Positions 1-6,893 are shown, counted from the stretch's first letter. The stretch: DNA of 15,873 nucleotides from Muribaculaceae bacterium (GCA_017545095.1 JAFYCU010000282.1:1-15873); one strand, 5' to 3'. Numbers and translations are program-made. Notes: a model not told the origin generated them from the sequence alone.

Positions 1-237
1 CAGGCCGCTGGCGCGTGCCGTTTGGATAATGCCCACGTAGGTGATGTCGTGCGACATCATCGCGTCGAAGCGGATGCGCATCTTCTTGCCCTTGCTGCCG
101 TCCACATCGTGGCTGCGCAGGATGCCGTAGGTAATGGTGTTCTCTCGCGCCTCATCGGGAGCCGGCAGCCCGGCACCGTCGGTGCGAATCTCAGTTCCGT
201 TCAGTAGATAAACTCCTTGTTTAATAAGTTCTACCAT
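1..237 (-). CDS. Aconitase-family hydratase (YbhJ-like), N-terminal part only
   Basis: This open frame starts with ATG at 237 and stays open to the left edge, so only the first 79 codons are present. The translation begins MVELIKQGVYLLNGTEI and continues to SHDITYVGIIQTARASGL, which I recognise as the N-terminus of the aconitase-superfamily hydratases typified by E. coli YbhJ. The [4Fe-4S] cysteines and the swivelling domain would lie beyond the window, so catalytic competence cannot be judged. It begins 34 nt after the citC-citG stop, on the same strand, so it is probably the next gene of the citrate lyase operon. Such an enzyme might interconvert citrate or a related tricarboxylate, but the substrate of YbhJ-type proteins is not established and that role is inferred from position. 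Confidence 0.8.
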   Translation of the reverse strand, partial: MVELIKQGVYLLNGTEIRTDGAGLPAPDEARENTITYGILRSHDVDGSKGKKMRIRFDAMMSHDITYVGIIQTARASGL

Positions 238-271
238 AATGAATGAATTGTTAATAAAGAAGATTAATATA

Positions 272-1909
272 TTAAGTGAATAATTGTCGAGTTTTTGAGG
301 AGAGGGTTTCGCAAGGCGGTGCCTTGCGACCTGCTGACTGATTGTGCTCTTGGTTCTCGTTTTCCACGAGTGCATTGGCAAGGGTGGTGAGTGCGAGCAT
401 GTCGGCGGCTCCGCCTGGCGAGATGTTCTCGGCGGTGTAGCGTCGGTTTAGCTCTTCGAGGGCGGTGGGTGTGAAGTTGTTGAGCAAAGCGTTTGCCACG
501 GCTTTCACCTGCTGTGCACGGTCGTAACCCACGCGGTGGATGATGTTGGTGTCGTCAAGTGTGGCCATGATGCGCAGCAGGGTCTTGTGGCACTGCCACT
601 CGTCGCCTAAGTGGTTCTGATAGAAGGGCAGCCAATCGGTGAAAAGCCGTTGGTAGCCGCTCTGCGCCATGGCCAGTGCGCCCATCACCTGGTGCTGCTG
701 CACAGCGGTGTTGCCATGGGAGTCGGTGCCGCCACGGAGCTGAGCCGTCAAGGCGATGATGGCGTTTTGCAGTGATGTTGTGTTGATAGTTGCATGCCGA
801 TGCATGACATGAGCGGCAGCGCACACCGTGAGTCCCAGGGCAAAGAGTGCGCCCCGGTGGGTGTTGACACCGCTGGTGGCCGCGAGCATGGCTTTTTCGG
901 CTTCGATGCCCGCTTGGGTCACTTGCTCGTGCGTGGGCAGGTGTGTTTGGTAACCTTCCTGAGCCAGCTGGTCGAAGAACGGCCTGAGCGCCTCGATGCT
1001 GCGCTGCATGGTGGTGTAGTCCATGTCGTGGTGAGCACCGTTGTCGTGCTTGTCGACCAGTCCGGGTTTGGGCGTGGTGTCGAGTTCCACCTGTAATGCT
1101 TGCCGGGCCAGGTCGCCGACGAGATAGGGCAGGGTGGTGGGTGGCACCAATGCTGCCGCAGCGGCGAAGTGCCCCTCGTGCAAGAGTTGTCGCACGCGTG
1201 ATGCGCTCACGGGCACATCGTTTTGCTGGATGCGGGGCATCACGTGCACCTCGATGCCGCGTGGCGGCAGCTGGCGCTGCATGAGTTCCACATAGCGTGC
1301 CGTGAGCGCGTCGGTGGGCTCGCTGCCCACAAAGCGCACCGTGGCACCCAGAGCGGGTGCGATGTGGCGGGCAAACAGGTCGAGGTCGAGGGTGACCTGC
1401 GTGTCGGTGGCATCGTCGAGCCGCTTGAGGAAATAGGTGGGGAACGTGGCGGCCGAGATGGCATAGTTGCTGCCTTCGAGCACCATCACATTGTCCAGAT
1501 GGCTGCAACCGGCCACCATCATGGCCTTGCGGGCCGTGTAGCTGAATTGCGAGCAGTCTTCCTTGACGGCAATCACATAGAGCGACTGCACCTGCTGTGC
1601 AGCCCACTCCACCAGCGCTTGATGCCCCAATGTGAACGGGTTGGCGTTCATCACAATTACCCCGGCAGCGGGCAGCGGCTGTGAATCACCGTCGCGCCTG
1701 TTCTGCATCGCGGCATTATGCATTGTGCATTGTGCATTGTGCATTGCCTGAAGGTATTCGTCGATGCCTGGCAAGCCGTTTTCCATCAATATGGCTTGCG
1801 GAGCCTGGGCCAGCAGCCGGAACCCCAGACTCTCGAATATGTCGCGGTTGTCGGGTTTGGTGAACACGCGCACGCAAGTGTGCCCAGCGGCATGTGCCTC
1901 GCTGAGCAA
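272..1909 (-). CDS. citC-citG: Citrate lyase ligase catalytic domain fused to CitG (3' part of a disrupted citC-citG gene)
   Basis: The frame joins two enzyme domains. The first (about 1670-1130) is the CitC nucleotidyltransferase domain, with the NANPFTLGH nucleotide-binding motif, VKEDCSQFS, RFVGSEPTDA and VSASRVRQLL; CitC activates the lyase by acetylating the thiol of the CitD prosthetic group using ATP and acetate. The second (about 1110-380) is CitG, which makes 2'-(5''-triphosphoribosyl)-3'-dephospho-CoA; it shows TTPKPGLVDKHDNG, GVNTHRGALF, GGTDSHGNTA and SPGGAADML. The residues before about 1790 finish a GNAT domain whose first half lies in the same frame beyond a TAA at 1925-1927. 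Translation of this part would need reinitiation, for example at TTG 1909 or ATG 1786 (encoding MENGLPG). The linker contains a repeat-encoded peptide AMHNAQCTMHNA. Both catalytic domains look intact. CitX-CitG fusions are well known; this CitC-CitG order is less familiar to me. Confidence 0.85.
   Translation of the reverse strand: MLSEAHAAGHTCVRVFTKPDNRDIFESLGFRLLAQAPQAILMENGLPGIDEYLQAMHNAQCTMHNAAMQNRRDGDSQPLPAAGVIVMNANPFTLGHQALVEWAAQQVQSLYVIAVKEDCSQFSYTARKAMMVAGCSHLDNVMVLEGSNYAISAATFPTYFLKRLDDATDTQVTLDLDLFARHIAPALGATVRFVGSEPTDALTARYVELMQRQLPPRGIEVHVMPRIQQNDVPVSASRVRQLLHEGHFAAAAALVPPTTLPYLVGDLARQALQVELDTTPKPGLVDKHDNGAHHDMDYTTMQRSIEALRPFFDQLAQEGYQTHLPTHEQVTQAGIEAEKAMLAATSGVNTHRGALFALGLTVCAAAHVMHRHATINTTSLQNAIIALTAQLRGGTDSHGNTAVQQHQVMGALAMAQSGYQRLFTDWLPFYQNHLGDEWQCHKTLLRIMATLDDTNIIHRVGYDRAQQVKAVANALLNNFTPTALEELNRRYTAENISPGGAADMLALTTLANALVENENQEHNQSAGRKAPPCETLSSKTRQLFT
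1714..1746. repeat. Heptanucleotide tandem repeat (CATTGTG)n inside the citC-citG frame
   Basis: On the plus strand the units are CATTATG, CATTGTG, CATTGTG, CATTGTG and a partial CATTG. On the coding strand they read CACAATG/CATAATG, the same core as the arrays at 7565 and 14424. Three units equal seven codons, giving the peptide MHNAQCT/MHNA. The array lies in the linker between the GNAT and nucleotidyltransferase domains, where extra residues are likely tolerated. Gain or loss of one unit would shift the reading frame. Confidence 0.85.
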
Positions 1910-1924
1910 GTGCGAGAGCAGCCG

Positions 1925-1927
1925 TTA
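1925..1927 (-). other. In-frame TAA nonsense codon inside citC
   Basis: On the minus strand the codons read ATG ATG TAA CGG CTG CTC TCG CAC TTG. The frame upstream (from 2152) and downstream (to 272) is identical, since 1927 and 1909 differ by 18 nt. One base change from AAA, CAA, GAA or a similar codon would explain it. TAA also ends citF, citE and the citC-citG frame itself, so general recoding of TAA is unlikely. Confidence 0.85.
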
Positions 1928-2152
1928 CATCATACCCGTGCCGCGCAGCTCGTCGCTCACGGCCACGCACTTGATCACGTTGCCTGCCAAGCCCCCACCG
2001 GCCAGGATGGTGTCGTCGTTGAGCCGGGTCACCACGGCATAGCTGTCGACAGGGTCGAGCCGCAGTGCGCACGACTCCAGAAACCGCTCCACGCGCTGGC
2101 GTGCGGGTTTGAAGCTCAACGGCAAGGTGCGTATGTCGTATTCACTGTACAT
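1925..2152 (-). pseudogene. citC: N-terminal GNAT fragment of citC, ended by a premature TAA
   Basis: The fragment encodes about 75 residues from ATG 2152 (MYSEYDIRTL) and contains the first half of the acetyltransferase-like GNAT domain that opens CitC proteins, including VIKCVAVSDELRGTGMM, the acetyl-CoA-binding loop. It ends at TAA 1925-1927. Reading on in the same frame gives RLLSHLLSEAHAAGHTC, exactly the helix expected to follow RGTGMM, so this is a nonsense change with no frameshift. The start overlaps the last 11 nt of citX, as expected for coupled translation. A TTG at 2161 would add three residues, but ATG 2152 is the better start. The GNAT domain is not the ligase catalytic centre, so its loss need not abolish activity if the rest is translated. 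A sequencing or assembly error is possible. Confidence 0.8.
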
Positions 2153-2645
2153 ATTCGGCAATCATCTGTTCGATGCGTTGTTGCAGCTCTTGGGATGTGT
2201 GCGTGCGTGCTCTCATGCAGTAGCGAGCCTCGTGGTCGCACAGTAGGCATCGGCGTGGTTGCTCGCCAACGATGGTGCGCGGCATGGGGATGCCATCGGT
2301 GGTCACAACATCGATGTCCATCAGCCGCCCGAGCGGGTGAGAGTCCTCGATGTGACAGCACATGCGCTTGGCTTGCAGCTGGTTGGTACTGGTGACGAGG
2401 TAAATCTCGTAGCCGGTGGCGAGGTCGCGCACAACGATATCGACAAGGGTGTCCCTAAAACACTCTAACACTGCCGTGAGGGCAGCGTTAGCAATGATGA
2501 GTGAATGGGCATTACGCTTGACCGGCCCAGGCTGGGCCACAGTGGCGCACACGAGCGTGTGTCGCGGATGGGCACTCAACAGTGCCATCTGCTTCTCGTG
2601 GCGGCGGTCGCGGCTGGCTAAGAGCTGGTCAAGCGTAATCTCCAT
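2142..2645 (-). CDS. citX: Apo-citrate lyase phosphoribosyl-dephospho-CoA transferase CitX
   Basis: CitX transfers the phosphoribosyl-dephospho-CoA group made by CitG onto the acyl carrier subunit CitD, giving holo-citrate lyase. The 167-residue product is close to the usual CitX size. It shows PGPVKR (residues 39-44), HPLGRLMDIDV (103-113) and the basic, cysteine-containing C-terminal segment RRCLLCDHEARYC (131-143; Cys133, Cys136, Cys143), all typical of the family. Translation starts at ATG 2645 and ends with TGA at 2142-2144, overlapping the likely citC start by 11 nt. It lies 107 nt after citF; that spacer holds inverted repeats and no gene. Its partners CitG and CitD are encoded in the same operon. 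Confidence 0.93.
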   Translation of the reverse strand: MEITLDQLLASRDRRHEKQMALLSAHPRHTLVCATVAQPGPVKRNAHSLIIANAALTAVLECFRDTLVDIVVRDLATGYEIYLVTSTNQLQAKRMCCHIEDSHPLGRLMDIDVVTTDGIPMPRTIVGEQPRRCLLCDHEARYCMRARTHTSQELQQRIEQMIAEYVQ

Positions 2646-2665
2646 TTTGATTGCTGGATAGAATT

Positions 2666-2742
2666 GGGAGGCCTCCCTAAACCTCTCCTAAAAGAAGGAC
2701 TTATGACTTCCTCCTTTTTAGGGAAATAAAGGGGCTTGCCCT
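2666..2742. repeat. Imperfect palindromic element in the citF-citX spacer
   Basis: The spacer holds nested inverted repeats: a 12-bp perfect palindrome GGGAGGCCTCCC (2666-2677), CCTAAAA (2687-2693) pairing with TTTTAGG (2716-2722), CCCTAAA (2675-2681) pairing alternatively with TTTAGGG (2717-2723), and a weak AGGG/CCCT hairpin (2730-2742). No run of U follows in the direction of transcription, so a terminator is not indicated. It could be an mRNA-stabilising or processing hairpin, or a copy of a dispersed REP-like element. The second reading rests on general resemblance only. Confidence 0.45.
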
Positions 2743-2752
2743 ATTCGTCATT

Positions 2753-4288
2753 TTATTCGGTGATATTCTTGATCACATCCATCACGCTGCCATCGCGGTT
2801 CATGACGATGCCCACCACCTTGTCGCCGAAGGGCAGGGGAGCAGCCTCGCCGATGATGCTCTTGGCGCGGTCTTTGAGTGCGCTGATTTCTACGATGTTC
2901 AAGCCGGCCTTCACGAGGCGTTCCTTGATTTCGGGGCGACGGGGGTTGACGGCGATGCCATACTCGGTGACCACCACATCCACGCTCGAACCCGGGGTGA
3001 TGTGTGTGGTGACCTCGTCGACCACGCAGGGGATGCGTCCGCGCAGCAGCGGGCACACAATGATCGACAGGGCCGAGTCGCCGGCGGTGTCGGGGTGACC
3101 GCCGATGGCGCCGCGGATGATGCCGTCGCTACCCACAAGCACGTTCACGTTGAAATCCACGTCAACTTCCAGAGCCGACAGAATCACGATGTCGAGGCTG
3201 TGGGTTGCCGAGCCGGCCTCGTCGAAGCTGGCATATTCGTTGGCGCTCACCTCCTGATGCATCGGGTCGCTCTTGAGGCTTTCGGCAGCCACCTTGTCGA
3301 ACGACTGCACGTCGATGAGGCGGTCGATGAGTCCTTCCTCGTGCATCTTCACCATGTGGGCGGTGATGCCGCCGAGTGCGAAGCTGGCGGTGATGCCCTG
3401 GTCGATCATGCTCTGACGGATGTATTTCACGGCAGCCAGCGAGGCACCGCCCGAGCCAGTCTGGATCGAGAAGCCCTGCTTGAAGTAGCCGCTGTTGATG
3501 ATCACCTTGGCAGCCTGCTTGGCGAGGAGGATGTCGCGCGGGTTCTTGGTGTCGCGGATGGCTCCCGACGAGATTTTGCTCGAGTCGCCCACGCTGTCCA
3601 CCACCACCACGCTCTCCACGTTGCGCTCGCTGATGGAGTAGGGGGTGTTGGGATAGGCCACGAGGTCGTCGGTGAGGATAATCACGTGCTTGGCATATTG
3701 TGCATCGGGCAGGGCATAGCCGAGTGAGCCGCAAATCGACTTGGCGTTCTCGGAGCGGCTGTAGCCGCAAGCGTTGCCCATGGGGTCGGCGCTGGAGGCT
3801 CCCAGGAAAGCGACGTCGATCTTCAGGTCGCCGTTGGCGATGGCGCTGCCGCGATCGCCGTGCGAGCGGAAGATGACCGGCTCCTGCATGATGCCGTGAC
3901 TGATTTCGTTGGCCAGCTTGCCGCGCAGACCCGAGGTGGAGATTTTGGTGATCACACCGGCCTTGATGTGCTCGATGAGGGGCTCATGCACATCGATGAG
4001 GCTCGACGAAGCCAAGTGGAGGCCTTTGAATCCCATCTCGGCCAGCTTGGCCACAACCATGTTGATGACCTTGTCGCCGCCACGGAAATGGTGGTGGAAC
4101 GAGATGGTCATGCCGTCTTTGAGTCCGGCCTTGCGAATGGCCTCTTCCAGCGTGGTGACCTTGGCACCCTGGGCGGTGAGCTCGGTGCGGGCCATGGTGT
4201 TCTTGTCGGCAGTGCCCTTGAAGGTGTCTTTGCCCATGCGGGCTGCAGCCTCGCTGATGAGGGCTGCTCTATCTTTGATGCTATTCAT
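2753..4288 (-). CDS. citF: Citrate lyase alpha subunit (citrate CoA-transferase)
   Basis: CitF exchanges the acetyl group on holo-CitD for citrate, producing citryl-CitD for cleavage by CitE; it is the EC 2.8.3.10 component of the cytoplasmic citrate lyase complex. The product is 511 residues, essentially the size of E. coli CitF. Family landmarks include the N-terminal MNSIKDRAAL, FHHHFRGGDKVINMV (64-78), HGIMQEPVIFRSHGDRG, FLGASSADPMGNACGY, YFKQGFSIQTGSGGASLA and, near the C-terminus, GGHPDTAGDSALSI followed by TEYGIAVNPRRPEI. No lesion is visible. It starts at ATG 4288, only 2 nt after the citE stop codon, so the two are almost certainly translationally coupled. TAA at 2753-2755 ends it. 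Confidence 0.96.
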   Translation of the reverse strand: MNSIKDRAALISEAAARMGKDTFKGTADKNTMARTELTAQGAKVTTLEEAIRKAGLKDGMTISFHHHFRGGDKVINMVVAKLAEMGFKGLHLASSSLIDVHEPLIEHIKAGVITKISTSGLRGKLANEISHGIMQEPVIFRSHGDRGSAIANGDLKIDVAFLGASSADPMGNACGYSRSENAKSICGSLGYALPDAQYAKHVIILTDDLVAYPNTPYSISERNVESVVVVDSVGDSSKISSGAIRDTKNPRDILLAKQAAKVIINSGYFKQGFSIQTGSGGASLAAVKYIRQSMIDQGITASFALGGITAHMVKMHEEGLIDRLIDVQSFDKVAAESLKSDPMHQEVSANEYASFDEAGSATHSLDIVILSALEVDVDFNVNVLVGSDGIIRGAIGGHPDTAGDSALSIIVCPLLRGRIPCVVDEVTTHITPGSSVDVVVTEYGIAVNPRRPEIKERLVKAGLNIVEISALKDRAKSIIGEAAPLPFGDKVVGIVMNRDGSVMDVIKNITE

Positions 4289-4290
4289 GA

Positions 4291-5178
4291 TTAAATGTCC
4301 TCCTTATTAATAATGCCCGACGCGATGGCCAGGTCGATGGTACGTTGAGCTCTGATGACGACGGGTCGGTCGACCATCTTGCCGTTAACAGCAATCACGC
4401 CACTGCCACGCTGCTCGGCCTCCTTGATGGCGGCGAGGATGGTGAGCGACTTCTGGATTTCCTTCTCCTTGGGAGCGAACACCTCGTTGACGACCTCGAT
4501 TTGACGGGGGTTGATGATCGACTTGCCGTCGAAGCCGAGCTGCTTGATCAGCTCCACCTCTTTGCGGAAGGTTTCCATGTCGTTGAGGTTGCTATAGACG
4601 GTGTCGAGAGCGTCGATGCCGGCGGCACGGGCGGCCACCACGATGGTTTGGCGGGCGAGCAACAGCTCCATGCCCTCGGGCGAACGCTGCGTCTTCAGGT
4701 TGGCGCTGTAGTCCTCGGCGCCGAGGGCTATACCCATCATGCGCTTCGAAGCGGTGGCGATGGCGTAGGCGTTCACCACGCCGAGCGTGCTCTCGATGGC
4801 GGCCATGATTTGGGTGCGTCCCAGGCAGCCAATCTCCTTCTCCACGCGTTCTATCTCGCGCTCCACCTCCACCACCTCTTCGGCGGTCTCGGTCTTGGGC
4901 ATGCGAATCACGTGCACACCGGCCTTGACCACGGCCTCGATATCCTTCTTGCCGTAGGGGGTGTTCAGCGGGTTGATGCGCACCACCATCTCGGTGTTGC
5001 CATAATCTATCGTCTTCAGGGCGTTGTGGACCAGCAGACGGGCTGTGTCCTTTTCGGCCATGGTCACGGAGTCTTCCAGGTCGAGCATGATCGAGTCAGG
5101 ACCATAGATGAAAGCGTCCTGCATCATTCCGGGGTTGTTGCCCGGCACGAACATCATCGTTCTTCTTAATCGTTGCAT
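4291..5178 (-). CDS. citE: Citrate lyase beta subunit (citryl-ACP lyase)
   Basis: CitE cleaves citryl-CitD into oxaloacetate and acetyl-CitD (EC 4.1.3.34). The 295-residue product is normal length for this TIM-barrel family of the HpcH/HpaI group. The N-terminus carries MMFVPGNNPGMM; LDLEDSV lies at 32-38 and VRINP at 66-70. Glu129 (in MAAIEST) and Asp156 (in LGAEDYS) match the expected Mg2+ ligands, and a C-terminal GFDGKSIINPRQ segment is present. Translation starts at ATG 5178; an AT-rich leader precedes it, and no Shine-Dalgarno match is obvious, as is common in Bacteroidota. The gene follows citD after a 122-nt spacer and is coupled to citF. Confidence 0.96.
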   Translation of the reverse strand: MQRLRRTMMFVPGNNPGMMQDAFIYGPDSIMLDLEDSVTMAEKDTARLLVHNALKTIDYGNTEMVVRINPLNTPYGKKDIEAVVKAGVHVIRMPKTETAEEVVEVEREIERVEKEIGCLGRTQIMAAIESTLGVVNAYAIATASKRMMGIALGAEDYSANLKTQRSPEGMELLLARQTIVVAARAAGIDALDTVYSNLNDMETFRKEVELIKQLGFDGKSIINPRQIEVVNEVFAPKEKEIQKSLTILAAIKEAEQRGSGVIAVNGKMVDRPVVIRAQRTIDLAIASGIINKEDI

Positions 5179-5284
5179 TTATCTGTTGTTGAGGGTTAAT
5201 AGTTCTTGGTAGTCAAGTAGACGTGTAAACAAGGGGTGGTTTTGACAGGCGGGATTAGTTCAGCTAGTGAGACTCGCATCTTTT

Positions 5285-5305
5285 TCTCGCCTCTTGCCTC
5301 TCAGT
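5285..5305. repeat. Short heptamer-like repeat over the citD stop codon
   Basis: On the plus strand three 7-nt units line up: TCTCGCC, TCTTGCC and TCTCAGT. The last overlaps the citD TGA at 5301-5303. The units are imperfect and few, so on its own this could be chance. It resembles the (GTCTCAC)n array at 14488-14522 in composition and period. The rest of the citE-citD spacer (5179-5284) shows nothing I recognise. Confidence 0.4.
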
Positions 5306-5582
5306 CGGCCCATACGTCCTTGCCAGTGGCGCGCACAGCGGCTGCCGTGACGCGGGCACGAATGGTGCAGTCGAGGGCTCCCTTGTCGGTGGCCTTCACG
5401 CAGGCGGTGTCCACACCCAGACCGGTGAGCGTTTCGGTGATGACTTTTTTGATTTGTGCACCGAACTGATAGGCCACGGTGCTTTCGAGTTCGATGTGCA
5501 GGCCAGCCTCGGTGGCAGGTGCAATCTGAATCAGAATATCGCCCGACTCCAGTGTGCCGGCAATAGCATTCTTGATTTCCAT
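5301..5582 (-). CDS. citD: Citrate lyase gamma subunit (acyl carrier protein)
   Basis: CitD is the acyl carrier of citrate lyase; its serine bears the phosphoribosyl-dephospho-CoA arm that holds acetyl and citryl groups. The product is 93 residues, against about 98 in enterobacteria. The diagnostic AGTLESGDILI (residues 8-18) places the modified serine at Ser13, and the C-terminal half has TDKGALDCTIRARV. The start is ATG 5582 and the stop TGA at 5301-5303. It is the first gene of the operon, about 100 nt downstream of the promoter at 5690-5720. Modification depends on citX and on the CitG part of the disrupted citC-citG gene. Confidence 0.95.
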   Translation of the reverse strand: MEIKNAIAGTLESGDILIQIAPATEAGLHIELESTVAYQFGAQIKKVITETLTGLGVDTACVKATDKGALDCTIRARVTAAAVRATGKDVWAD

Positions 5583-5655
5583 AAAGTTAGGTCAAAATTT
5601 TTTATTAAACTATAGTTAATCAGTTGAAATTCTCATCACTCTATAAGTAGGCGGC

Positions 5656-5683
5656 CAAACGAGAAAAAATCGTTCCTCGTTTG
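5656..5683 (-). promoter_or_regulatory. Inverted repeat at the predicted cit operon transcript start
   Basis: CAAACGAG (5656-5663) and CTCGTTTG (5676-5683) form a perfect 8-bp inverted repeat around a 12-nt loop. It begins about 7 nt downstream of the -7 element, so it would form the very 5' end of the citD mRNA or lie as an operator over the start site. Either a 5' stabilising hairpin or a regulator site fits; no regulator gene lies next to it. Confidence 0.5.
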
Positions 5684-5689
5684 AGCGTT

Positions 5690-5720
5690 CAAAAGTAGAT
5701 ATTATTTCGCACGTGGCAAA
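5690..5720 (-). promoter_or_regulatory. Promoter of the cit operon (Bacteroidota type)
   Basis: On the minus strand a -33 TTTG (5717-5720) and a -7 TACTTTTG (5690-5697) are separated by 19 nt, matching the Bacteroidota consensus TTTG-N19-21-TAnnTTTG. Transcription would start near 5683, giving a leader of about 100 nt before citD. Confidence 0.75.
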
Positions 5721-5727
5721 ATATTTT

Positions 5728-5855
5728 GGTGAAAATTTCCCTAAATGTTAATAAGCCGTGCAAAATCGACTGAATGAGCATTGGGCGAGCCGTTGCCGCG
5801 AAGTGGTTGCGTCGGCCGCTTGAGCATTCGTGGCCAATGACACCGCGGTGTCCGC
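5728..5855. other. Intergenic stretch between the cit promoter and the rpoD terminator, no gene seen
   Basis: I see no coding signal. The only structured item is a perfect 14-bp palindrome GACACCGCGGTGTC at 5839-5852, immediately beyond the rpoD terminator. One such palindrome is expected by chance in a window of this size, so it is only noted. Confidence 0.5.
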
Positions 5856-5856
5856 T

Positions 5857-5898
5857 AAAAAGCGAGGCCGCTACGCCGTTGTTGGCGTAGTGGCCTCG
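5857..5898 (-). terminator. Intrinsic terminator of rpoD
   Basis: The 15-nt arms 5863-5877 and 5884-5898 pair at 14 of 15 positions, the remaining pair being a G-U type, around a 6-nt loop GTTGTT. On the minus strand the stem is followed by CTTTTTAG (5857-5861 are A on the plus strand). It lies 25 nt after the rpoD stop codon. Confidence 0.85.
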
Positions 5899-5923
5899 TC
5901 TGCCGTGAGCTGCAAGGTGGGCT

Positions 5924-6781
5924 TCAGCCCAGATAAGCCTTGAGCAGCTTGCTTTTTTGTCCTTTCAGTCGGCGGATTGCCTTCTCCTTGATTTGGCGCA
6001 CACGTTCGCGTGTGAGGTCGAACTTGGCACCGATTTCTTCGAGCGTCATCTCCTGGCAGCCAATGCCGAAGAACATCTTGAGGATGTCGCGCTCGCGTGC
6101 TTGCAACTGGTCGAGGGCACGGTTCACCTCGCGGCTGAGCGACTCCTGGTTGAGGGTGAAGTCGGCCATGGGGCTGTCGTTGTTGGGCAGCACATCGAGC
6201 AGACTGTTGTCCTCGCCATCAACAAAGGGCGCATCTACCGAGACGTGGCGTCCCGAAATCTTCATCGTGTCGCTGATCTTGTCCTCGGGCACCGAGAGCA
6301 TGTCGGCGACTTCCTGGGCCGACGGGCGACGCTCGTGCTCCTGCTCGAAGCGCGACACGGCCTTGCTGATTTTGTTGAGCGACCCCACCTGATTGAGCGG
6401 CAGGCGCACGATGCGAGACTGCTCGGCCAGTGCTTGAAGGATGGACTGGCGAATCCACCACACGGCATAGGAGATGAACTTGAAACCACGCGTTTCGTCG
6501 AACTTCTGCGCAGCCTTAATCAGGCCAAAATTACCCTCGTCGATTAAGTCGGGCAGACTCAATCCCTGGTTTTGATACTGCTTTGCCACAGAAACGACAA
6601 ATCGAAGATTCGCGCTCACAAGTTTGTCTCGTGCCGCCTGATCACCCATGCGGATGCGCTGTGCCAGCTCCACTTCTTCGTCTACAGTGATCAGCTCTTT
6701 GCGGCCAATCTCTTGCAAGTACTTGTCGAGGGATGCGCTCTCACGGTTGGTGATCGATTTGGTAATCTTAAGTTGTCTCAT
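5924..6781 (-). CDS. rpoD: Primary sigma factor RpoD (sigma-70 family, short Bacteroidota form)
   Basis: This is the housekeeping sigma subunit that directs RNA polymerase to promoters. The 285-residue protein lacks region 1.1 and the non-conserved region, as in the primary sigma factor of Bacteroides (about 287 residues). Region 1.2 is near 17-48 ([10 protein letters not shown]). Region 2 covers about 57-118 with [18 protein letters not shown] and [15 protein letters not shown]. Region 3 spans about 125-205. The region 4 helix-turn-helix is at about 245-271 ([20 protein letters not shown]). The start ATG 6781 follows an AT-rich leader downstream of a promoter at 6806-6836. A strong terminator follows. 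The four promoters I can see in the window fit the specificity known for this type of sigma factor. Confidence 0.97.
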   Translation of the reverse strand: MRQLKITKSITNRESASLDKYLQEIGRKELITVDEEVELAQRIRMGDQAARDKLVSANLRFVVSVAKQYQNQGLSLPDLIDEGNFGLIKAAQKFDETRGFKFISYAVWWIRQSILQALAEQSRIVRLPLNQVGSLNKISKAVSRFEQEHERRPSAQEVADMLSVPEDKISDTMKISGRHVSVDAPFVDGEDNSLLDVLPNNDSPMADFTLNQESLSREVNRALDQLQARERDILKMFFGIGCQEMTLEEIGAKFDLTRERVRQIKEKAIRRLKGQKSKLLKAYLG

Positions 6782-6805
6782 TGATTAACGTATAGATTAA
6801 GCGTG

Positions 6806-6836
6806 CAAAATTACAACAAAGTTTTGACATGACAAA
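6806..6836 (-). promoter_or_regulatory. Promoter of rpoD (Bacteroidota type)
   Basis: On the minus strand -33 TTTG (6833-6836) and -7 TAATTTTG (6806-6813) are separated by 19 nt. The predicted start is near 6799, leaving about 18-20 nt before the rpoD ATG at 6781. Confidence 0.75.
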
Positions 6837-6893
6837 ATTTTTTGCAAAAATTGTGCCATTTTTTTGAGCAAGCCAAAAAAAGGCAAGCCCAAA

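Noticed and set aside
1925..1927. Stop-codon recoding or programmed readthrough at the citC TAA
   Set aside because: TAA ends several genes in the window, no downstream structure typical of recoding is seen, and TAA is the least readthrough-prone stop. A nonsense change or sequencing error is simpler.
794..5169. Long plus-strand open frames opposite the cit operon (for example 3002-3727 and 4345-5169)
   Set aside because: They are antisense shadows of clearly recognised genes with high third-position GC. Their translations are His/Val/Asp-rich and match no family.
5839..5852. Perfect 14-bp palindrome GACACCGCGGTGTC
   Set aside because: About one palindrome of this length is expected by chance in a GC-rich window of this size, and it is 120 nt from the nearest promoter. 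Not strong enough to call an operator.
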